NCBI RefSeq assembly: GCF_006716465.1 | Contig: NZ_VFPB01000007.1 | Coordinates: 1 to 64,000 of the forward strand | Direction of reading: 5' to 3' | From: Pseudoxanthomonas sp. 3HH-4 | GTDB taxonomy: Bacteria > Pseudomonadota > Gammaproteobacteria > Xanthomonadales > Xanthomonadaceae | DNA length: 64,000 nucleotides | Part shown: one piece after another, positions 58,083 to 64,000 of the stretch | How the letters are laid out: each line of letters starts with the position of its first letter | How positions within the stretch are numbered: the first letter of the stretch is position 1 | The notes under the pieces: model-generated | The model's database searches: none | What the model saw: only the letters and a program-made list of their open reading frames with translations | What the model was told of the DNA's origin: nothing | Position numbers and translations under genes: made by a program

Positions 58083-58292
58083 GTTCGCGTGGGAAGTTCA
58101 TCGAATCTGCTGCCATCATGGCGCGACCACGCTCCGACAAGCGCGCCGTCGCGGTGTGCTGCCCCTTGCAAGTCCTTGATCCGAGATGGGTCTCCCCGAA
58201 ATCAAACAATCGCTTAAAACGAGCCAAACTTCGGCGAACTGGACAGCATCGCCGGCTTCAAGCAGACTGCCGCCCTTCCGCTGGAGACGCGA

Positions 58293-58733
58293 ATGGCGAA
58301 GCTGCTGGTCCTGCATGGCCCCAACCTCAATCTGCTCGGCACCCGCGAGCCGGAGGTCTATGGCCATGCGACGCTGGCGGACATCGACCGGTCCCTGGCG
58401 GCACAGGCCCAGGCCGCCGGCCACCAGCTGGACAGCTTCCAGTCCAATGCCGAGCATGCCCTGGTCGACCGCATCCAGGCCGCGCGCACCGACGGCACGG
58501 CCTTCATCCTGATCAACCCGGCCGCCTTCACCCACACCTCGGTCGCCATCCGCGACGCACTGGCCGGCGTGGCGCTGCCCTTCATCGAAATCCACCTGTC
58601 CAACCCTCACAGCCGCGAGCCGTTCCGCCACACCAGCTATCTCAGCGACAAGGCGGTCGGCGTGGTCTGCGGCTTCGGCGCCGACAGCTACCGCTACGCT
58701 CTGGACGCCGCCCTGCAACGGCTGCCCGCCTGA
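58293..58733 (+). CDS. aroQ: 3-dehydroquinate dehydratase, type II
   Basis: A 146-residue dodecameric enzyme of the shikimate pathway, dehydrating 3-dehydroquinate. Signatures: [18 protein letters not shown] (catalytic tyrosine Y23), [30 protein letters not shown] and [18 protein letters not shown] with the catalytic histidine. Start ATG 58293 with GAGACGCGA upstream. The gap of 210 bases to the upstream gene probably holds its promoter. accB follows 53 bases downstream, the common aroQ-accB-accC order. Confidence 0.97.
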   Translation: MAKLLVLHGPNLNLLGTREPEVYGHATLADIDRSLAAQAQAAGHQLDSFQSNAEHALVDRIQAARTDGTAFILINPAAFTHTSVAIRDALAGVALPFIEIHLSNPHSREPFRHTSYLSDKAVGVVCGFGADSYRYALDAALQRLPA

Positions 58734-58747
58734 CCCCTCATTTATCT

Positions 58748-58765
58748 TGTTCCGCGCGCGGAACA
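58748..58765. promoter_or_regulatory. Perfect 18-base palindrome between aroQ and accB
   Basis: TGTTCCGCGCGCGGAACA is a perfect inverted repeat ending 21 bases before the accB start. It may be an operator or a short RNA hairpin controlling accBC relative to aroQ. No T-run follows, so it is not an intrinsic terminator. Confidence 0.45.
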
Positions 58766-58786
58766 TCGTTCAACCACGAGGCTCCC

Positions 58787-59263
58787 ATGGATCTCCGCAA
58801 AATCAAGAAACTGATCGACCTGCTGGAAGAGTCGAACCTGGCCGAAATCGAGATCAAGGAAGGCGAAGAATCCGTGCGCCTGGCGCGCACGCCCAAGGGC
58901 GGCTACGCCGTGCCGGCACCGGCCCCCGCCGCCTACGCCGAACCGCGCCCCGCCGCACCGATGCCGATGAGCTCGCCCACCGAAGCCTCAACCGGCGGCA
59001 CGACCAAGGCCAGCAACGCCCTGCCGGACGGGCACGTGGTGCGTGCACCGATGGTCGGTACCTTCTATGCGTCGCCGTCGCCGGACAAGCCTGCGTTCGT
59101 CGCCGTCGGCCAGCCGGTGAAGGCCGGCGAGACGCTGGCGATCATCGAAGCCATGAAGATGTTCAACCCCATCGAAGCCGACGTCTCCGGCACCGTGCTG
59201 TCGATCCTGGCCGAAAGCGGCCAGCCGATCGAATTCGATCAGCCGCTGTTCGTGATCGGCTGA
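58787..59263 (+). CDS. accB: Biotin carboxyl carrier protein of acetyl-CoA carboxylase
   Basis: A 158-residue carrier subunit. The biotinyl domain (about 80-158) has the biotinylation motif EAMKM with K124; the N-terminal part ([32 protein letters not shown]) is typical of AccB, with an Ala/Pro-rich linker between. It shuttles carboxyl groups from AccC to the carboxyltransferase. ATG 58787 follows a weak AGGCTCCC. accC follows after ten bases. Confidence 0.97.
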   Translation: MDLRKIKKLIDLLEESNLAEIEIKEGEESVRLARTPKGGYAVPAPAPAAYAEPRPAAPMPMSSPTEASTGGTTKASNALPDGHVVRAPMVGTFYASPSPDKPAFVAVGQPVKAGETLAIIEAMKMFNPIEADVSGTVLSILAESGQPIEFDQPLFVIG

Positions 59264-59273
59264 GGCCCGCACC

Positions 59274-60641
59274 ATGCTGGACAAAGTCGTCATCGCCAAC
59301 CGGGGTGAGATCGCGCTGCGCATCCTGCGCGCCTGCCACACCCTGGGCATCCGCACAGTCGCGGTGCATTCCACCGTCGACCGCAACCTCAAACACGTGG
59401 CCATGGCCGACGAGTCGGTCTGCATCGGCCCCGCCGCCTCGAAGGACAGCTACCTCAACATCCCGGCGATCATCGCCGCGGCCGAAGTGACCGACGCGCA
59501 GGCCATCCATCCGGGCTACGGCTTCCTGTCGGAGAACGCCGACTTCGCCGAGCGCGTGGAACAGTCCGGCTTCATCTTCATCGGCCCCAAGGCCGACACC
59601 ATCCGCATGATGGGCGACAAGGTGGAGGCGATCCGCGCCATGCAGGCCGCCGGCGTGCCGTGCGTGCCCGGCAGCGGCGGGCCGCTGGGCGAGGACATCG
59701 TGGCCAACACCAAGATCGCGCGCGAGATCGGTTACCCGGTGATCATCAAGGCGGCGGGCGGCGGTGGCGGCCGCGGCATGCGCGTGGTGCATGTCGAGGG
59801 CGCGCTGAAGGCCGCCATCGAGACCACTAAGTCCGAAGCCAAGGCGGCGTTCGGCAATGGCGAGGTCTACATGGAGAAATTCCTGGAGAATCCGCGCCAT
59901 GTGGAGATCCAGGTGCTGGCCGACGGCCAGGGCAACGCGATCCACCTGGGCGAGCGAGACTGCTCGATGCAGCGCCGCCACCAGAAGGTGGTGGAGGAAG
60001 CGCCCGCTCCCGGCATCACCGACGAACAGCGCGCGGAGATCGGCAAGGTCTGCGTGGAAGCCTGCATCCGCATCGGCTACCGCGGCGCGGGCACGTTCGA
60101 ATTCCTGTATGAGGACGGCCGCTTCTACTTCATCGAGATGAACACCCGCATCCAGGTGGAGCATCCGGTCACCGAGCGCATCACCGGCATCGACCTGGTC
60201 TGCGAACAGTTGCGCATCGCGGCCGGGCAGAAGCTGACCATCAAGCAGTCCGACATCGTGCTGCGCGGGCATGCCATCGAGTGCCGCATCAATGCGGAGG
60301 ATCCGGACACCTTCATGCCGCACCCGGGCCTGATCCAGCACTTCCATCCCCCGGGCGGTCCCGGCGTGCGGGTGGATACGCACATCTACGAAGGCTACCG
60401 CGTGCCGCCCAACTACGATTCGATGATCGCCAAGCTCATCGTGCACGGCCCGGACCGCGAAACCGCCATCGCCCGCATGCGTGTGGCGCTGAGCGAGATG
60501 GTCATCGATGGCATCAAGACGAACATCCCCTTGCAACAGCGCATCATGCGCGACCAGGGATTCCAGGCCGGCGGCCAGAACATCCACTACCTGGAAAAGC
60601 GCCTGGCCGAGCGCAAGAGCAAGACGATCTCGCTGGTCTGA
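59274..60641 (+). CDS. accC: Biotin carboxylase subunit of acetyl-CoA carboxylase
   Basis: A 455-residue ATP-grasp enzyme carboxylating biotin on AccB, the first step of fatty-acid synthesis. It has the N-terminal [26 protein letters not shown], the glycine-rich ATP loop AGGGGGRGM (161-169), [15 protein letters not shown] and the catalytic [14 protein letters not shown]. Length and ends are canonical. Cotranscribed with accB. A strong bidirectional terminator follows about 105 bases downstream. Confidence 0.98.
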   Translation: MLDKVVIANRGEIALRILRACHTLGIRTVAVHSTVDRNLKHVAMADESVCIGPAASKDSYLNIPAIIAAAEVTDAQAIHPGYGFLSENADFAERVEQSGFIFIGPKADTIRMMGDKVEAIRAMQAAGVPCVPGSGGPLGEDIVANTKIAREIGYPVIIKAAGGGGGRGMRVVHVEGALKAAIETTKSEAKAAFGNGEVYMEKFLENPRHVEIQVLADGQGNAIHLGERDCSMQRRHQKVVEEAPAPGITDEQRAEIGKVCVEACIRIGYRGAGTFEFLYEDGRFYFIEMNTRIQVEHPVTERITGIDLVCEQLRIAAGQKLTIKQSDIVLRGHAIECRINAEDPDTFMPHPGLIQHFHPPGGPGVRVDTHIYEGYRVPPNYDSMIAKLIVHGPDRETAIARMRVALSEMVIDGIKTNIPLQQRIMRDQGFQAGGQNIHYLEKRLAERKSKTISLV

Positions 60642-60744
60642 GGCGGTGATGCATCGCCCCTCGCATCCGCACGGGGCGATGCATGTGGCGGAAGGCGGCT
60701 GCAGGACATCATCGACGACGGACGCCTTGCGTCCGCACAAGAAA

Positions 60745-60776
60745 GAAAGGCCGGGATGTCGCCATCCCGGCCTTTC
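60745..60776. terminator. Bidirectional intrinsic terminator
   Basis: A perfect 14-bp stem GAAAGGCCGGGATG (60745-60758) / CATCCCGGCCTTTC (60763-60776) with loop TCGC. T-rich ends exist on both strands (CTTTC...), and it lies between the convergent stops of accC and the small membrane gene, so it serves both. Confidence 0.88.
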
Positions 60777-60805
60777 ATTGTCTGTGGCCATCGGTGGCCT
60801 GAGGC

Positions 60806-61168
60806 TCAGCGCTCTGCAGGCGCCCGCTGTGTGCCAGGCACCGTCCGCACGCCGAGTGGCGAGGATGGATCGGTGATCCGCACCAGTTCCGAAGAGCCGT
60901 CCGCCCATACCACCCGGATCGTGCTGCCTGGCGCCAGCGTGGAGAACGGTGTGCCGCTGCGCGCGCGATAGAGCGCAGCGACCTGGCTGGCGCCGAGCCG
61001 GCGCGCATCATCCGGCGCGTGGATCGTCATGTGGCCCACGCGCGTGAGATCCCGGTACTCCGGATCACGCGTCTCGATGACGATCGTGGCGGCAGCGGCG
61101 GCATATGCCACTACAACCAGACCCCAGACCAGAAGATTGGCTCCCGGCCGCGTGTGTTTGTATTTCAT
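60806..61168 (-). CDS. Hypothetical membrane-anchored small protein
   Basis: A 120-residue protein with an N-terminal helix (ANLLVWGLVVVAYAAAAATIVI, about 9-30) and a soluble tail with a possible beta domain (STLAPGSTIRVVWADGSSELVRITD). I do not recognise a family. ATG 61168 overlaps the stop of the upstream gene by four bases (ATGA), so the two unknown genes are co-translated. It may be exported and tethered to the inner membrane. Confidence 0.65.
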   Translation of the reverse strand: MKYKHTRPGANLLVWGLVVVAYAAAAATIVIETRDPEYRDLTRVGHMTIHAPDDARRLGASQVAALYRARSGTPFSTLAPGSTIRVVWADGSSELVRITDPSSPLGVRTVPGTQRAPAER

Positions 61169-62121
61169 CCGTCAGCTCCCGCGTGGGACAACAACGTGCC
61201 CACCATCTCGTCAACATTGTCAGCTCCCTGTCGCGGCACGCCTGCGTCGCGCGCGAAGGAAGTGAAATCCTGTGATTCATCCTGCGAGCAGACGCCACCG
61301 TTCACGCAGTAGTTCGTCATCATCGAGCCATGCGGGCTGCAATCCATGCCCAGTTCGCATGAGGCGATGCGCCAGGCGATCTCGCTGAGTTCGCTACCCG
61401 ATATCTCGCCCAGCGTGTCGCGCCGGCCACTCGCGCTCGTCCCCATGACCGGGGCGATGGCGAAGAAGGCGAACGGATCATCCGAATCGAGCACGCGCTG
61501 GACCAGTTCGCGCCGATAGTCATCGTCGTCGCGCAATGGCTGATCCATCGCCAGCAGTGCCGCCTCGGCTGCCAGACTGCCCGCGCGCGCCGCCTGCTGG
61601 CGCTGGGTGAGGATGGTCGGCAACGACAATCCGTCCTGCGGCACGAACCTGGCGCATCGCTGCTGCACGCGCTGGCGTGCGGAAAGCATCGCGTCGCCGT
61701 TGGACAATCCCAGCGTTGCGATGACGCGCGAGTCCTGCGCGTAACCGGCCGGGTCCGCGGCAAATCCCGCGCAGTAGTCCAGCACAAGGCTCAACAGCCA
61801 CATGGCATCGGCATCGCCGGCGGCCGACAGCGCGAGCAACTCGCGCGAGTAGGCGAACAGATCGGTGCTGTCCTCGAACGCGCGCCGCAGCGGCGACAGC
61901 ATGGGCGTCGAATGCGCAGCGACAGGGCGCAGGACAGCGGGCGTGGTGGACGGCGGGAGCGCTGTCGTCCCGGCCGGGGCGGGAGCCGCATCGTCCGTCG
62001 GCATCGCGAACGGCGCCAGCCCCGCCTGGCGCAGCGGCATCCACGCCAGCGCCACCAGCAGGCCCACCAGCATCATCGGCAGTAGCAGCTTCCGGGGCAC
62101 CTCCGCATTATCCCGGTGCAT
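61165..62121 (-). CDS. Hypothetical protein with N-terminal membrane anchor
   Basis: A 318-residue protein. After a short basic N-terminus, one helix ([18 protein letters not shown], about 12-29) and a Pro/Thr-rich linker (31-65), the rest is alpha-helical, with Sel1-like [19 protein letters not shown] and several cysteines ([31 protein letters not shown]), suggesting a periplasmic, disulfide-bonded helical-repeat protein. No known family is certain. It is divergent from prmA and the first gene of a two-gene operon. Confidence 0.65.
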   Translation of the reverse strand: MHRDNAEVPRKLLLPMMLVGLLVALAWMPLRQAGLAPFAMPTDDAAPAPAGTTALPPSTTPAVLRPVAAHSTPMLSPLRRAFEDSTDLFAYSRELLALSAAGDADAMWLLSLVLDYCAGFAADPAGYAQDSRVIATLGLSNGDAMLSARQRVQQRCARFVPQDGLSLPTILTQRQQAARAGSLAAEAALLAMDQPLRDDDDYRRELVQRVLDSDDPFAFFAIAPVMGTSASGRRDTLGEISGSELSEIAWRIASCELGMDCSPHGSMMTNYCVNGGVCSQDESQDFTSFARDAGVPRQGADNVDEMVGTLLSHAGADG

Positions 62122-62249
62122 CCCAAGCGGTTCAACGCGAAAACGCCGCGTTCAGCACGCCGGCCACGCCTTCCGTCGCCTGCCTTCCCGGGCCTTCGCC
62201 TGAACGCGTGAGACAATACCCGCCTTCTCCGCTTCCCGCGCCCCACGCC

Positions 62250-63164
62250 ATGCCTTATCTGGAGCTCTCCCTGCGCTGCACCGAAATCGAGCAGCCGCGC
62301 TATGAGACCGCCCTCGAGGACGTCGGCGCACTCTCGGTCACGCTGCTGGACGCGGATGCGGACACCGGCCATGAACGGGCCATCCTGGAGCCCGGCGTAG
62401 GCGAGACTCCCCTGTGGAAATCGCTGGTGCTGACCGCATTGTTCGATGCGGATGCCAACGCGCTGACGCTGCTCGCCGCCCTGGAATCCTTCGATCCCGG
62501 GCTGGACTGGACACAGGTGGGGTTCCGCAAGGTCGAGGACGAGGACTGGGAACGCGCGTGGCTGGACCAGTTCAAGCCCATGCGCTTCGGCGCCCGTACC
62601 TTCATCGTGCCCTGGAACCACGAAGTGCCCGCGGAAGCCGGCGACGATGCCGCCATCGTGCGGCTCGATCCGGGCCTGGCGTTCGGATCCGGCACGCACC
62701 CCACCACGGCACTGTGCCTGCATTGGCTCGACGGGCTCGCCGATGACGGTGCGCTGGAGGGCCAGCGCGTGCTCGACTTCGGTTGTGGTTCCGGCATCCT
62801 CGCGCTCGCCGCCTTGAAACTCGGCGCCGCGCAGGCCGTGGGCGTGGACAACGATCCGCAAGCATTGCTTGCCAGCGCCGACAACGCGCAGCGCAACCAG
62901 GTGGATGCGAACTTCAGCGTCTACCTGCCCGAGGACGAGCCGGTGATGACCTATCCGGTGGTGGTGGCCAACATCCTGGCCTCGGCGCTGGACGCACTGG
63001 CCGACGTCCTCGCCGCGCGCGTCGCCCCTGGTGGCCGCATCGCACTGTCGGGCATCCTCAAGGGACAGGAAGACGAACTGCTGGCCCGCTACGCGACGTG
63101 GTTCGATGCCCTGGTGGCCACGCAGGACGGCGACTGGATGCGTATCGACGGCATCCGTCGCTGA
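62250..63164 (+). CDS. prmA: Ribosomal protein L11 methyltransferase
   Basis: A 304-residue SAM-dependent methyltransferase that trimethylates ribosomal protein L11. It has the N-terminal recognition domain ([35 protein letters not shown]), the linker [46 protein letters not shown], the SAM motif [20 protein letters not shown] and [25 protein letters not shown]. Length equals the family norm. Start ATG 62250 aligns with family starts; an in-frame upstream GTG is not used. Confidence 0.98.
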   Translation: MPYLELSLRCTEIEQPRYETALEDVGALSVTLLDADADTGHERAILEPGVGETPLWKSLVLTALFDADANALTLLAALESFDPGLDWTQVGFRKVEDEDWERAWLDQFKPMRFGARTFIVPWNHEVPAEAGDDAAIVRLDPGLAFGSGTHPTTALCLHWLDGLADDGALEGQRVLDFGCGSGILALAALKLGAAQAVGVDNDPQALLASADNAQRNQVDANFSVYLPEDEPVMTYPVVVANILASALDALADVLAARVAPGGRIALSGILKGQEDELLARYATWFDALVATQDGDWMRIDGIRR

Positions 63165-63228
63165 CGCCACCCTCCGCCGCGTCCGCGATCACAACACGCG
63201 CGCGGGCGTGCATGGTTGAATAGGAGCC

Positions 63229-64000
63229 ATGTTCACGGCCTGTCCGCATTGCCAGTTCCTTGTCGCCCGCGACCGGCATACCGATGCCGTGCCCGCAGAC
63301 TGTCCACGCTGCGGCAGACCATTGGCCACGGCGGACGAAGCTGCGGTACCTGCATCGCCAAGTCTCGCGACCTTCCTGAACCCTGCAGCAGCCGGCGCGG
63401 AAGCATCGTCAGGCGCGCGATCGGACGACACGCTCACGACAACACTGACGGCAGGGGAAGAGGCAGCTTCGCGAGATACCACGCCAGAAGCGCCAGACGT
63501 AGCAATACCCGCTGTTGACGCGCCCGACATCACCGCGCACGCGGCAGATGCGGCATCACTGGAAGGCGCGACGCCGATCAATGACGTCCCGGTCGATGCA
63601 ATGCCAGAGGACGCAGCGCCCTCCACCATAGAGCCGGCACCCGTCACCGCCGGCGCACCCACGCGCAAGGCAACGGGTCCCAGGTTCCTGCAACGCACGC
63701 GCACCATGCCGGTGCACGCAGCCCGCGCACGCTGGCAATGGGTTGCCGTGGGTGCACTTGCCACACTGCTGTGTGTGCAGGTCGTACTGGCCGATCGCGC
63801 CCGCCTGGCGACACAGGCAGGATGGCGACCCCTGGTGATGGTGCTGTGCGCCGCGTTCCGCTGCGACGTACCGATGTGGCACGAACCCAGCGCCTTCACC
63901 ATGCTGAGTCGTGATGTGCGGCCGATCACCGGCCAGGCGGGAACATTGCAGGCACAAGCGACGTTCCGCAACGAAGCACGCTGGGAACAGGGTTGGCCGG
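63229..64000 (+). CDS. Zinc-ribbon and DUF3426 domain protein (partial, runs off window)
   Basis: The frame from ATG 63229 (with AGGAG ten bases upstream) stays open to the window end, giving 257 residues. The N-terminus has a zinc ribbon, FTACPHC, then CPRCGRPL, a pair of CxxC knuckles. A long acidic, Ala/Pro-rich linker follows, then a membrane helix at about residues 173-190 (WVAVGALATLLCVQVVLA) and the start of a DUF3426 domain (ALDVPMW-like CDVPMWHEP). The gene typically follows prmA in this family; the function is unknown. The C-terminus is beyond the window. Confidence 0.85.
   Translation, partial: MFTACPHCQFLVARDRHTDAVPADCPRCGRPLATADEAAVPASPSLATFLNPAAAGAEASSGARSDDTLTTTLTAGEEAASRDTTPEAPDVAIPAVDAPDITAHAADAASLEGATPINDVPVDAMPEDAAPSTIEPAPVTAGAPTRKATGPRFLQRTRTMPVHAARARWQWVAVGALATLLCVQVVLADRARLATQAGWRPLVMVLCAAFRCDVPMWHEPSAFTMLSRDVRPITGQAGTLQAQATFRNEARWEQGWP

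Overview
The window looks like chromosomal DNA of a high-GC gammaproteobacterium of the Xanthomonadaceae (Lysobacteraceae), most like Pseudoxanthomonas or a close relative such as Lysobacter or Luteimonas. Three things point this way: the order groES-groEL / cutA-dsbD-tlpA-like / aroQ-accB-accC / prmA-DUF3426; a class II ribonucleotide reductase split into NrdJa and NrdJb with an H1-like histone gene between them; and GTAG-headed REP hairpins (GTAGGAGCGACGTGAGTCGC) scattered between genes. The genus is an inference; no rRNA or tRNA gene was recognised.

Layout, left to right. Positions 1-1.7 kb hold two unrecognised genes in DNA that looks poorer in GC than the rest, probably an accessory remnant. 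2.0-6.5 kb is the split B12-dependent ribonucleotide reductase (nrdJb, histone-like gene, nrdJa, all minus strand) with a candidate pair of NrdR boxes upstream of nrdJa. 6.5-10.7 kb carries a DegQ-type periplasmic protease, a YqjD/YqjE-like inner-membrane trio and an AI-2E-family permease. 10.7-11.5 kb is non-coding: two inverted copies of a hairpin-rich unit whose stems differ by compensatory changes. 11.5-13.6 kb: HAD phosphatase and M17 aminopeptidase. 13.8-17.5 kb (minus): ABC exporter plus DesK/DesR-like two-component system, interrupted by REP doublets. 17.8-22.4 kb: a MacAB-like efflux operon. 22.4-27.5 kb: a molybdenum hydroxylase module, with MocA- and XdhC-like maturation proteins divergent from a [2Fe-2S] subunit, a Tat-exported molybdopterin subunit and a diheme cytochrome lipoprotein. 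27.5-34 kb (minus): two EamA transporters, an Ada-like methyltransferase, the Prc protease and lipoyl synthase. 34.5-41.1 kb (minus): an AsmA-like protein, a carotenoid oxygenase with a DUF2141 partner and a GGDEF-EAL protein. 41.2-42.5 kb: DAHP synthase preceded by an aromatic leader peptide (FWFWYYGF) and an intrinsic terminator, an attenuator. 42.6-49.3 kb (plus): exported class V aminotransferase, ECF sigma factor, Ser/Thr kinase with TPR-like repeats, alpha/beta hydrolase and AraC regulator. 49.5-52.4 kb: a TonB-dependent receptor. 52.6-64 kb: groESL with sigma-32-like promoter and CIRCE, then cutA, a dsbD with a duplicated N-terminal domain, a TlpA-like thioredoxin, aroQ, accBC, two unknown genes, prmA and the start of a zinc-ribbon/DUF3426 gene.

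Most genes are ordinary housekeeping or envelope functions. The parts most worth a second look are the inverted hairpin element at 10.86-11.31 kb, the aromatic attenuator at 42.34-42.47 kb, a repeated promoter-like motif in the sigma factor/kinase locus, the regulatory sites of nrdJ and groES, the enlarged DsbD and the REP doublets, one of which supplies the stop codon of a histidine kinase.
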